NCBI RefSeq assembly: GCF_051020955.1
Contig: NC_135013.1
Location: 3,750,501 to 3,814,500 of the forward strand
From: Megalopta genalis
Taxonomy: Eukaryota > Arthropoda > Insecta > Hymenoptera > Halictidae
Direction: 5' to 3'
DNA length: 64,000 bases
How positions within the stretch are numbered: the first letter of the stretch is position 1; each line of letters starts with the position of its first letter. The notes under the pieces are model-generated. The model searched no databases and was not told the DNA's origin. It saw only the letters and a program-made list of their open reading frames with translations. The position numbers and the translations under genes were made by a program. Positions 35,401 through 49,300 of this stretch are shown in pieces.

Positions 35401-38400
35401 CTGTATACATACAGTGTATCCTAAAAATATCTCGCAATCCGGAAATAGGAGATTCCTGAGGTGATTCGAAGCAACTTTTTCCTTAGCGAAAATGCAATCC
35501 GCGGCTTCGTTTACGAGTTATTGACGAAAAACACTGACCAATAAAGGGCGAGCTCGGCGGCGCGAGGCGGCCCGACGGCGGCGAGCGCGCGAAGCCCACA
35601 GTTCCGCTGATTGGCCCGGCCGCCTAGCGCTGTGCGAGCTCGCGTCTCATTGGTCACTGTTTTTCGCGAATAACTCGTAAACGAAGCCTCGTAGAACATT
35701 TTCGCTAAGGAAAAAACTGCTTCAAATCGCCTCAGGAATCGCCTCCCATTTCCGCATTGCGATACACTTATGGAACCTCTGTTTTCATCGGTAATAATTA
35801 GACTGCGAATTTCACCGATTTATAATAAAAACAGGCGGGCCAAATTCGAGACAATGAAAATACAAAAAGAATTTACAATTATACTATTAAAATTATATTG
35901 AAGGAGGAACAAAATTTTATTTGCCGCAATTCGCGAAGTTTTATTTTGCATAAATATTTGCCGCATTAATCTGTTGATAATCGACAATTAATTTTCTCAG
36001 TTGGAACTTTCCCGCGAATTTTCCCACGGATTCGCCATGGCGGATGACGCCGAAGCGGTCGCGAAGCAGAACTGTCTTACATTTTTTGTTCTTCGGGATT
36101 TCAGGTAACCTCCGGCGTCGACGTTCGGTGCCGCCGCTTCCCGGTCGATTAGACGGCACGTGTTCCGGCGTCGGCCAAGAGCTCAAACTCGAACAAGAGT
36201 CGCCGACATCGCTGACGACGCTGTCTCTGCCGCCGGAAACGGAAGTGGCACCTCCGCCGGGACCTGGACCACCGACGCCTGCCGATCGACCCCTGCTGCT
36301 CAGTCCACCGAACAAGCTAATGTCACCCAAGGGTAGTCGTGTAGTGAGCTAAGCTACCTTTCACCATGCCGTTCGAGGTGTATTCTTATCGGGATCTCGG
36401 GGAAAGTGATATCATTGAAAACAGGCCACATACAACATCTGTTCGATTCAATGCGCGCCAGTCATCGCTCATAATTGCTCCGCCGACGAGGATTATTACG
36501 CGATTCACCGTGGAACTCGGAAATATCGGAGTAAATATTCAGGTGTTGTCGACAGGGTACGCTGACTTTTTAGCGTCCGGACAGCCGAGGGTGTTGTTTC
36601 TGTTGAAAGCTTCCGGAACGGGTCGGATGGCGAGGTCAACGTAACGTTGTCCGAACCGATTATCGAACAGGGTTTAGGATTTCAGACGTTTATGGTATAC
36701 GTGAAACCGATAAAATGGTAACTTCGATAATTATGAGGGAAAAATAGATTTCTGTTTAACTCGATTTTATACGCGATTTTTCTAAAAATTTACTTTTGTA
36801 AATTTGAGAGCCTAAAAATATGCGGGGTAGGTATTAATACCTTTCTAAAAACTTGCTTTTATAGATTTGAGAGCCTAAAAATATATATGCGGGGCAGGTA
36901 TTAATATCCTTCTAAAAATTTGCTTTTATAGATTTGAGAGCCTAAAAATATGTGGGGTAGGTATTAATACCTTTTTAAAAATTTGCTTTTATAGATTTGA
37001 GAGCCTAAAAATATATATGCGGGACAGGTATTAATACCTTTCTAAAAATTTGCTTTTATAGATTTGAGAGCCTAAAAATATATATGCGGGACAGGTATTA
37101 ATACCTTTCTAAAAATTTGCTTTTATAGATTTGAGAGCCTAAAAATATATATGCGGGGCAGGTATTAATATCCTTCTAAAAATTTGCTTTTATAGATTTG
37201 AGAGCCTAAAAATATGCGGGACAGGTATTAATACCTTTCTAAAAATTTGCTTTTATAGATTTGAGAGCCTAAAAATATATATATGCGGGACAGGTATTAA
37301 TACCTTTCTAAAAATTTGCTTTTATAGATTTGAGAGCCTAAAAATATATATGCGGGGCAGGTATTAATATCCTTCTAAAAATTTGCTTTTATAGATTTGA
37401 GAGCCTAAAAATATGCGGAATAGGTATTAAATACCTTTTTGAAAAATTGCTTTCATAAATTTGAGAGCCTAAAAGTATGTGAGACAAGTATTAATACCTT
37501 TTTAAAAATTTGCTTTTATAAATTTAATATTCTAAAAATATGCGGTATAAGTATTAAATAGCTTTCTAAAATTTTGCTTTTGTAAATTTGAGATTCTAAA
37601 AATATGTGAGACAGGTATTCGTACATTTATAAAAATTTGCTTTCATAAATTTGAAATCCTAAAAATATGCAGGGCAGGTTGTCTTTCGAACCTCGGGTCG
37701 CGTCAGCAAATATGAGCGATACTTTTTACATTTCCCAAGATTTACGATTGCAACTTAATCGTGTCTGTCGTTATCGGAAATAAATCAACGAGAGAAAAGC
37801 GTACGTGCATTCTAAAACCATTCGGTGCACGTAATTGCGCGAGGAGAGTATTAACACGCTATGCGCGGGAGAGGTATCAATACCTTTATTAAAAAATTTA
37901 ATTCTGTTTAATTTCGTTATATATTTACAATATACACCCTCCGTAAAATCCTAAAAATTCTCGTCATATACTTGTTACCGAAATATTTTTACGTAATTAA
38001 TTTTAATGTAATTTTATAATATATCCTTTTAATAATGTAATATATGTAATATATGTATAATATATAATAACATAATTTAATAATATTTTTTAAATATTGT
38101 AATTATATAATATGTAATAATATAATTTAATAATATACAATATAATAATTTAATAAGAATAATATAATTTTTAATAATATAATTATATAATGAATAATAC
38201 TATAATTTTGTAATAATATAATTCTATAATATATAATAATATAATTTAATAATTTAGTAACAGTAACATAATTTCACAAACATCAAGTATCTTCTGAATT
38301 TTAGAAAATAGAACTTCTTGAAAAAAACATTAATACCTCACCGACGCATATTGTTCTAATAAAAAAGGAAAAGTCGGATCTCGTTTTTTTTTTAAATTTT

Positions 38401-40363
38401 TCGAAGTTGTAACTCCGCCTCGACATCGATGCGAGTTCCAGCGAACGTCGCGGCCGGATAAATTTCTCCGACCGCTTGAAAACCCGGATCGCGTGAGAAA
38501 ATGAGTCCGCGCGAACAAAAGATGTCTGTTGTTTAAAACGCGTGCAAAGAGAGCCGCGCGGCGAAGCGCACAGCCGCGCCGCGCCGTAAATCCAGGGGAT
38601 GAGCGCATTAGAAATTGTCACAGCACGAATTGTGCTACTAATGGAAAAGAACCTGGGTGCGTTCTTGCCGGAACAAATGCAGTTACTCCGTCGCGTGCAC
38701 CGTGCTAAATGGTGGCATTCTCGGCGGTGTGTGTCAACGTTTTAGGGACAGACCAAAGCTGGATCAAAGCTTTTCAGGGAATGGGGCGAACCATCATAGA
38801 ATGGCGAAACTAGGCAAAGAACACGGCCGTTCAAACGAGGTTTCCCTAATTTATTGCCAACGGACTGTTTTTGTGGAAAATGAGGTTTCCCGAATGTAGC
38901 CGTTTTTTTCCTATGCAATTAGAAAATGTCACTCGTGCTCCAGCATCGATCGATGTCAACTATTTTGGCATTGTGCACTTTGTTTTTCTTAAATCTTGCA
39001 ATTTATGTAATTAAATAAATAATTATATATATAAAAATATAAATAAATAATGAATGTGTATATGTAATTATATAAATAAGTAAATAATGAATATAAATGT
39101 GTAATTATATAAATAAGTAAATAATGAATATATATGTGTAATTATATAAATAAGTAAATAATGAATATATATGTGTAATTATATAAACAAATAAATAATG
39201 AATATATATGTGTAATTATATAAATAAGTAAATAATGAATATACAATATGTGTAATTATATAAATAAATAAATAATGAATACACATGTGTAATTATATAA
39301 ATAAGTAAATAATGAATATACAATATGTGTAATTATATAAATAAGTAAATAATGAATATATATGTGTGACTATATAAATAATTAAATAATTAATATATAC
39401 AATTATATAAATAAATAATTATTATATATATAATTATAAAAATAATTAAATAATTAAACATATAAAAAGAAATATAATTCCTTAATTCGCGAAAATATTA
39501 GATTTATAAAGCGGATTACAAAGATACTTTTTTTCTCGTTTTGATGGTCCGATGACTAGACTGCGGATCTTAATGCAAAATAAAGATTTGTCTCGTCAAT
39601 TATATAAAATAGGTGTATGATAAAATACACGTATGTATGATATAACATATGATGTATGATAAAAATATATTTCTTCTTTCAATGATGTTAATGCAGCGAC
39701 AGTAATGCAACAGTATTTGCAGTATTACAGAATAACTGTATTTCGTGTCTTCTCTGTTCTGTGTTCTTTTTTTGTTCAACCATTTTTGCTACATATGCAT
39801 AAAATCCGCAGTCTATCGACGAGTGAACTTTTAATTGACGCGACGGTTTTCACATTATCCGACTGCAACGAGACAGATCGTTTATTACTCGACATTTACG
39901 CTAAAGTATACTCGAATAGGTCACCGGCCGCAAACATTTCTGTAATATTAATATCGGTGCGGACAACTGGCGAACGTAATTGCTTCGACAGCGAAATGTC
40001 ACCGTGCGAGAGGGCAAGCACGCACCCAGAGGCTATACATGGTAATGTCTCTTTGTAATTTCTCTGTCAACTGTATCAGTACCATTCAAAGGCTTTCTCC
40101 CTTTTGGTAATTAAATAAAATAATATAATAATTAAATGAAATTAAATATCATCGTTAAAAGACCACCGTATTTGTTTTTGTATTATTATTGTTTATTATT
40201 GCAACATTTTGTAAATTATTCAGTAGTAAATATTATATAAATAAATTACGATTGTTACTGAACTATGAACGTAAAAGTCAATTAAGAACGTACAAACATG
40301 TGCATTAATAATTATAGTAATAACGACTAAGCAAGTAAAACTATAAATAGAAATTATTATATA

Positions 40364-40394
<31 letters not shown>

Positions 40395-43300
40395 CTTTTC
40401 TAATAACATTAAATAGTGAAAGTAAAAGTATACGAATTATCATAACAATTCGAAACGTGAAGTATAATAATTAATCTACATAAATAACTTCGACTAAAAG
40501 ATGACAAAATTTCGTACACTTTCCACCAAATAAAAATTAAATATTAAAATTATATATAAAAATATATATACTATGAAATAAATTAATATTAAAAATATAA
40601 TATATAATAATAATAATAATATAATATATATAATAATATATATAATATAAAATATAATAATATTATATAAGTATATAATAATATAATAATAAATAAAACA
40701 ACTCGACACTTACTATGTAAAACTTTCGTCTATCTCTGTCAACGAGTTAATGGCGGGAAATTCACTTTTGAATACTGGATACGTTGATACACATCGTTAA
40801 GAATGCTATGAAAAAATGTTATGCGAACTATTCTCAATACGTTTGCTAAAGGACGGTGGTCTCTTCTTTCTCTAGGGATTCGGGATGTTGCGGTAACGAA
40901 ATACTACTAACATGTTGTAAGAAACGTAAGTGCAAACTTGCTTTGGTCACGATGCATTTCTAAAGTTGGTACAGTCAAAGTCGATATCCTTACATCGAGA
41001 AACATAAATAAGAACGTCATGGATGCGATCGTGACACTGGGTAGCTATAGAAAAAGGCACTATTTAACGGAACTGGGTCTGGACATGTTGTAAATTCATT
41101 CCATCTTGCATGCAAAAGTGAGAAGAAGATTTATCCGAGTATACAGGGTGTCCAAGCAATTTGAAGTAACTTTTTCCTCAGCGAAAATACACCTGGCAGG
41201 AGGTAATTCCCGATGCCATTTGAAGTAACTTTTTTCTTTGCGAAAATGCGATCCGCAGCTTCGTTCACAAGTTATTAACGAAAAACGCTGACCAATGAGA
41301 GATCGCGTGCGACTGACGCCCCGCCCTAGCGACCACTGCCGCTGCGTCAGACAGCCGACGCGACACGGCACTGGTCGCGAGGGCGGAGCGCCGGCCGCAC
41401 TCGCTCTTCGATTGGTCAGTGTCTTTCGTGAATAACTCATAAACGAAGCCTCGTAGAACAATTTCGCTAAGGAAAAAGATACTTCAAATGATCTCAGGAA
41501 TCACCTCCTTCCAGGTGAAAATTAATATTACGGGATAATAATAATACGGGACACCCTCTATATCGCAAAGTGATATGAAGAATTTGCGGAAGTTCTTTTG
41601 AATTTTATAAAGAGTTGAATGCTATACAGAATGGTCCAGACAGTATTAAAATTGTAAAAAAAAACAAGATTCTACGAGCACAGATTTTCGAAAAATCTCT
41701 GAAGATATTCCGATTCGCCTGCGAGAAATATTTCTCGACGCTCAAAGATTTTAATTTTTATTTCTTGACGATCATTTTGTTTGATTTTTAATAACAGTCG
41801 TTGTGCGAACTATGCGAAGATATGAGGTCTACTATATTTAGTCTACTCTACTTCTCCACGGTTCTTATATTAGTTCCATTGAATCAATAAAGTAGACGTT
41901 TTCGAATCGATAGGAAACTGAACCCTCCCTCTGCAGCCTTATTTTTGCCGACGTCGCGTCGTCTGCGTACTCTGGCTCCTTTATGCGATTTCTTTCGAAA
42001 GTTTTTCTATTCTACGACGTACTAAAGAATCGTTAATTGTAATTCCATGTAATTCCGATCATTTACTTTTATGATTACTGATACGATTATTCGAGCCTCG
42101 CAGCTCGTTTTTATAGTTACCGATCGTCGACAATCATAAAAACGAGCCGCAAGGTTCGAATAATCGTATCTGCTCTTCCCAAATTGTCCATTTTTGTGCA
42201 CAATCCCAGCGTCAATTAGGAAGAATTTACTGTACGCCGTTTCTAATTCCAAGATTCCCTAAATGACTCGTTTCTGCTTCGTCCGATATAAATTGTTACA
42301 GCTTCTCGCGTGCCGTGTCTCCGAACAATTTTTCCGACGAAAATGAATTACACAGTAAAAAAGTAGAGATTTCAGGCTTTAAAATGAGTTTAGTCTCGTT
42401 GTTCCACGATTTTTGTTCACGAAGTTACAGTATTTTGAATATCGTCGATGTTTCGGAGGTTAGAAATTTTGTGCAAAGTCTGGAACGAGGTTTCCCATCC
42501 ATGTGTCGCGAATTGTCGAAGGAATCGACGAACGGCCCCCGAAAGTAGACACTTCGGGCTTTAAAACGAGCCGAGTTCCATTGTTGTACGATATTTTTGC
42601 ACGAAGTTATAGCTGTTCGAGTATCGACAAATTTTTCGAAAATTTGAAACATCGACGAAAGTAGTGGACGGCTCATTTTTATAGTTACCGATCGTCGACA
42701 ATTATAAAAACGAGCCGCAACTCTCGATTAATCGTATCTGCTCTTCCCAGATTGTCCATTTCTGTGCAGAATCTGAGTGTCAATTAGGGAGACATTACGT
42801 AAACGTGCGTCGTCCGGCGACGGAAGGGAAGCCGTCGTCGGAAGAGGCTCCACCGCGAAGAAGTAAATATTTTTAATAGCTTGTGCGGTATCGTATCTCC
42901 TTTTCCCAAATCGTCCATTTTTGTGGACAATCCGAGCGTCAATTAGAGAGACATTACCGTATTGGCATAAACGTTTCCTTCGGAAGGTAGACGTTCGTTT
43001 TACGATCATGGAACAACCACAGAAACGATAACGAGTACTCGAATGACCACCCTGTATAACTTGATCAACCGACTCCGCGATCTTCACGATCTTCGACTAT
43101 CTATATAGATCTAACATAACACTCACAGACAAGAAAGACGAAATGCTGGCACACTTACGATGTTACCAACCTAAAGTCGCTATCAGCGACGATGGAGCAG
43201 TTCTGGTCGAGATCCTCGCTGTCGTCGCCGGAAGTGTGGCCGCTCTGCGTGTCGTGCCGATGTATCACCACGACGTCCTCGTCCTCGGAATCGGGCCCGA

Positions 43301-46300
43301 CCTCATCGCAAGCCCTGCCGACCTCTGTGTCGCTGTACTGCGACGAGGTCGGCGAGTCGTCTATCATCACATCGTGGACGAGCCTGTGTCGAACAGGAAT
43401 CGAGATCGTTAGTTCGGGTGTGCCGGAGACTTCGGCTGGTATCGGCTAGAATCGGTCAGAGAATTCGATCAAATTCCCGTGTAAATTCTGCGCGACTTTA
43501 CTGGCGGGTTTAAGACAATTCGAGAACGCGACGATCTTTCTGATATGTCACGCGACTGCGACAATGAGATTAGGGAAATTTGGTGACCATTGGCGTAGGA
43601 ATCGTTGTGTCTGGCTTGGCACGAAAACGGTTCTGTAATAGATACGTGTAATTACATTGTAATTTGTTACGTTGCGATTTGTTACGTTGCGATTTGTTAC
43701 GTTGTAATTTAGTACGTTGTAATTTAGTGCGTTGTAATTTATTATATTGTAAATTTTTACATTGTAACTTAATCGAATGGCGATCTGAATTGCGAATCGA
43801 AATTGAAATGTAATTGAATTACTTTCGAATTGCAATGTAATTGAATTACTTTTGAGTTACAATGTAATTGAATTACTTTTGAATTACAACGTAATTGTAA
43901 ATTACAGTGAATTACAAATTACAACGTAATTGTAAATTACAGTGAATTACAAATTACAACGTAATTGTAAATTACAGTGAATTACAAATTACAACGTAAT
44001 TGTAAATTACAGTGAATTACAAATTACAACGTAATTGTAAATTACAGTGAATTACAAATTACAACGTAATTGTAAATTACAGTAAATTACAAATTACAAC
44101 GTAATTGTAAATTACAGTGAATTACAAATTACAACATAATTGTAAATTACAACGAATTACAAATTACAATATAATTGTAAATTGCAGCAAATTACAAATT
44201 ACAATGTAATTGTAAATTACAGTAAATTACAAATTACGATGTAACTGTAAATTACAACGAATTACAAATTACAATGTAACTGAATTATTTTTGCATTACA
44301 GTGTAATGGAATTACTTTTGAATTACAATGTAATTGTAAATTACAATGAATTAGAAATTACAATCTAATTGAACTATTTTGTAATTATAATCCCTTGAGT
44401 ATGTAATTCAATTGTAATTTCGCAGAACTCTGATACTCGTACTTTACTATTTTACTCGTATCATTTTTTTTATTTATACTAAATAAATAATTTCAGAGTT
44501 CATTACGTTATCTAGAAACATCGATCTATGTATATCTGACAATAGCATGAATCTTCAAACAATAACACTTCTCAGGATATGCGATCAGATTGATGTAACG
44601 CGTTGCCGTCGCGGTACATCTTCTGTTGAAAGTATTATCCATTTAAAACGGCAAGTGGATCAAAGCTCAGCAGGCTGACACGTTTAGGACTCTCAAGAAA
44701 CACTTCGCCACGAGCAAGGAACACTCGAACACTGTCGTCCAACAGGTAAAAAGACGACGACGTTGCCGGAATTATTTTTCGATCGAAATTGAAATTCCAA
44801 GCTATCGAGAAATAATTCCGATAAACTGTTTCGCAACAGGTGACAACAATCTCGCGAATATTGTGATTGAATTAGCTTTAATTCTCGGAAAGTAAGAATG
44901 AAGAGTCACAGGAGAATGTAATAAAAGTGATAGAAGTAACACGAAGTTATTACATTGTAATTTATTACATTGTAAATTATTACATTGTAATTTATTACAC
45001 TGTAATTTATTACATTGTAATTTATTACATTGCAATTTATTATATTGTAATTTATTACGTTGTAAATTATTACATTGCAATTTATTACATTGTAATTTAT
45101 TACATTGCAATTTATTACATTGTAAATTATTACATTGTAATTTATTACATTGCAATTTATTATATTGTAATTTATTACGTTGTAAATTATTACATTGCAA
45201 TTTATTACATTGCGATTTATTACATTGCAATTTATTACATTGTAATTTATTACATTGTAATTTACTACATTGCAATTTAATACATTATAATTTATTACAT
45301 TGTAATTTAATTAAATGTCGATCTGAATTGCGAATCACAATGTAATTGAAATGTGTTTTTGAATTACAATGTAATTGAAATACTTTTGCATTGCAATGTA
45401 ATTGAACTACTTTCGAATTACAACCGAACTGTAAATTACTTTTAAATTATAACGTAATTATAATGTAATTAAGTGCTCAAAACACAAAATAATCTCAAGA
45501 GAGAATAAAATTGCTCTAAACAGAAAAAAAAGGAAATCTGGGAAGTCAGCCTCAAAAAGTTCAAAGCAATTTAATTAAGAAAAAACGAATTTTGAAAACT
45601 GATCAAAATTTAGTGTCGCCCTAACGCGCCCACGCGGCACTCGCCGCGTTAAATAACTCCAAAGAAATACAGTGATATTCGCGCGAGAACAGTGTTTTCT
45701 TATTTCCAGCGTACTTCGTCGAAGATAATTCAACGGTGTCGAAGGAACGAGGCCGCTCGATCGGATAATTAACGATGAAAGCGCAACGGGTTCGCTAATA
45801 GCGCGGACTGGATCCGTCTGGAAGAGATAAATAATCATGAATGACGGGCCGGTTAATGGGCCGGGTTTAATTTTGGGCATCGATCTTTCTTTTTTTATTC
45901 ATTTTTGACGACGGGTCGTGTCCGGGCAGGGTGGAAAATAACGTAATCGATACGGCACGGCTCGCTGCATTTTTAAACGCGGCCACTGAGAACAGAGCGG
46001 AATTTGAAGTTCGTGTGTCGGTCTTGATGGACAGTGCTCGCTACAGCGTGCTGGAAGGATTAAGCTATAATTATAATTAGACCGCGGGTTTTACGCGTTT
46101 ATTACGGAAAAATATAATAATATACATTCCGTAATAAATATTACGGAAAAATTGAACCGGCGAAACTCAAAGCAATAGAAAGATTGAACAGATTTAGGGG
46201 CGCCGATGCGTTACTGCGAATCTATTAACCCTTTGCACTCGAGTGGTGACTCCCAGGCACCGGTTAAATTGTTATGTCACGTTCTAAGATCATTTTTATA

Positions 46301-49300
46301 TTATCGAAGTTTAGTTTTTTAAAAATTATTAACCCTTAGCCCTCCGAAAGCTCCGCTACGGAGACATTTGTCATTTGTTTCGTAACTCCGAAGGCTCCGC
46401 TGCGGAACCAAATGTGTTTAGCATACGTTATCGTCGGCGCTAGCAATTGTTATCTGTAGTTAAAACGTGCTAAGTCTGTACCATTACGATTAAACCATTT
46501 TTCGAGCTTTTCTATGGTCAGCAACATGGAGAAAAATAGATATTACGATGAGAATTTAGAGCCGAGCGATACCGAAGACGTATTCGATTTTGAAGAGTTA
46601 AAAGACATTGTGGAAGACAATGTTGGTTATGATTCTGACGCTTCGAGTAGTAGCAGCGAAATTATACTACCAAAGAGACGAAGAATGAGAATTATTGAAA
46701 GCGAAAGCGAAAATTCGTTGCAAGACTTAGACGAATGGCGCGATGTTACGGAAGAATTACATATTCCAGATAGAATACCTTTTAGCGTATTGCCACAGGT
46801 CGTTGGACCACAAGTTCCTACAAACATTGAACAGCCAATACAATATTTTAAATTATTTTTCACGGACGAATCGGTAAATGAAATTATAAAGGAAACCAAC
46901 GATTACGCAGAAAATGTTCGAAACTTGAAAGAAATATCTGGTAACTCTATTTGGCAAAGTGAATACCGTGACACTTGTCCAAGTAAACCCAGAATGCACA
47001 TGGGAGATTGTTACCAAAGATATCGCACCATGGTGAATTACAAAATTTTAAATTTATCTTTTATTTACAATTGGAAAATGTATATTTATAAAATAAATAA
47101 AATCGAATGCATTCGCAAGGACGTGTAATCTTTTGCGCTCGAAATAAGACTTCCTTTATCTCGAGCGCTCCGCTCCAAAAAATGTGCCGGAGTTGCTGGT
47201 AGACAGTACTCGAGAAACGCGCGGAGCTCTAAGGGTTAAAAGTATAACTGTTGCATGAAACACGAGACGCAATTTCGTACGCATAAAATGCACTTTGTCG
47301 TATAAAATGAAAATACTTAAGTCGGAAGAATTATTTTAAATCGACTGTTAAAATGGCTTCGAGTGCAAAACGTTAAAATAGTCTCGAGAGCAAAGAGTTA
47401 AAATTGTTACAGAAAGGAGGAACTTTCAATTTGCTGTCTATGTCTCGCGACTAGTGCAAGTTATTTTTATTATGCGCGAAGATCTAATTATAATGATCGA
47501 CGCGTATGTAGTCGGTACTAAAGTAGAATCTTGTTATCTGAATCTATTAACCCTTTGCACTCGAGTGGTGACTCCGAGGCACCGGTAAAATTGTTATGTC
47601 ACGTTCTAAGATCATTTTTATATTATCGAAGCTTAGATTTTAGATAAAGTAGAATCTTATCATCTGAATCTATCAACCCTTAGCACGTTCTAAGATCATT
47701 TTTATATTATCGAAGCTTAGATTTTAAATATTATTAAAAGTATAACTGTTGCATGAATCGCGAGACGCAATTTCGAAATGCTGTAAGTCGGAAGAATTAT
47801 TTTAGATCGACTGTTAAAATGGCTTCGAGTGCAAAGCGTTAAAATAGTCTCGAGTGCAAAAGGTTAAAATTGTTACAGAAAGGAGGAACTTTCAATTTGC
47901 TGTTTATTTCTCGCAACTAGTGCAAATTATTTTTATTATGCGCGAAGATCTAATTATAATGATCGACGCGTATGTAGTCGGTACTAAAGTAGAATCTTAT
48001 TATCTCGTTGCAAGGGGATCTTATTTTACGTTATCAACGTATAAGACGATCAACGATTCGCTGAACAATTTCAGAAAAATATTTCCAACAAAATACAAAA
48101 TGCCTGTTTAAAATATCCTCGGCTTCTAAACGGTTTAACGGTTAAAAGGTTCAACGCGTTAACGTGGTTTAGGAGCAGAATTTAATCATTCGAGGAAAAG
48201 CTTTCATGGTTTATTCATCTAGAAAGCTAACGTTTATGTAATTAATCTTTCAACCCCCTTCCCCCCACCCACCCCAACGAGTCTGACTCATAATGGAGAT
48301 TTCTAGTACGAACCTGTTAACACATTACCGTCCGTATGACTAATAATAGTGATTTTCTTGACCGCCTCCTGAAATGCCGTATCACTAAATATAGTCATTC
48401 TCTTGATTGAGAATATGAAATACCGGGGAACTAAAAATAGGCGAAACTTAATAAAAATGCTTTAACAGCTGAAACTTTCATTCTGACATTTTACGAGTTA
48501 TATCCGTTCTTGTAAAGTGGTGCAACAACCCTAAAATGTGCCGGATACACGCGAAAGCTATCGCGCAAACAGCCATGATCGTATTTTGTTATGCGCGAAT
48601 GTTATTCCGTGCTTTTAAGTCGAAATATGAAATTCTGCTGTTTTCTGCGCAATGTTTAATTATTCAAAGAAATGTGGGCACACAATAAACACAAATTCTT
48701 CTTTAAGAAATTATTAAAATCGAGAAATTTTTAGTTATGGTAACTGGGAAGAAAATGGCATGGAGTTGAAATAGTCGAATATTTAAGTCGAAATAAAATT
48801 TTGCTCTTTTCTCGACAATATTTAATTACATTATGTAATTAATAATTATGTAATTAATCAAGGAAATGTGGGCACACGATAAATACAGAAAGTGGCAAGG
48901 GGTTGAAATATCCGAATATTTTAATCGAAATAAAATTCTGCTCTTCCCTCCACAATATTCAATTATATTATATAACTAATAATTATATTATATAATAAGA
49001 ATTATATAATATAATATAATTATATTATATAATAAGAATTATATAATATAATATAATTATTAATTCTCTTCTAGGAAATTATTAAAATCGAAAAATTTCT
49101 AGTCGTGATAACTGGGAAGAAAATAGCAAGGGGTTAAAACATCCGAATATTTAACCCTCGATAAAATTCTGCTTTCCTTCGCAATATTCAATTATTCAAG
49201 AAAATATGCGTCCACAATAAACAACAATTCTCTTCTAAGAAATGATCACAATCAAGAAATGTTTAACCACCGTAACTGGGAACAAAATAGCAAGGGGTTA

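Larger units (their letters stand above)
33934..36080 (-). other. Aplip1 intron (2.1 kb)
   Basis: Contains a GC-rich stretch (33950-34460) with open frames but no recognisable domain, a LINE 3' remnant (34630-35310), a family F foldback (35412-35780) and a family C MITE (35808-35965). Confidence 0.8.
36317..43158 (-). other. Aplip1 intron (6.8 kb)
   Basis: Contains minisatellites (36773-37680, 39020-39420), AT-rich runs (38000-38280, 40500-40700), MITEs of families A, C and F, and unremarkable sequence. No exon seen. Confidence 0.75.
46229..47397. mobile_element. TTAA-flanked MITE interrupted by a piggyBac insertion
   Basis: TTAA/ccctttgcactcgagtgg on the left and ctcgagagcaaagag/TTAA on the right. 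The interior is shared with copies at 6523 and 47551. The piggyBac element 46333-47235 splits it. Confidence 0.8.

Noticed and set aside
36773..37680. CRISPR-like array of repeats and spacers
   Set aside because: The whole unit repeats, without unique spacers, in an animal genome. It is a minisatellite.
44802..45275. Open frame reading NKLQC repeats, and its Tyr/Ile antisense
   Set aside because: Direct translation of a 15-bp satellite.
47854..48111. 85-codon plus-strand frame after the TTAA element
   Set aside because: Half of it repeats in the duplicated flank. No recognisable motif.
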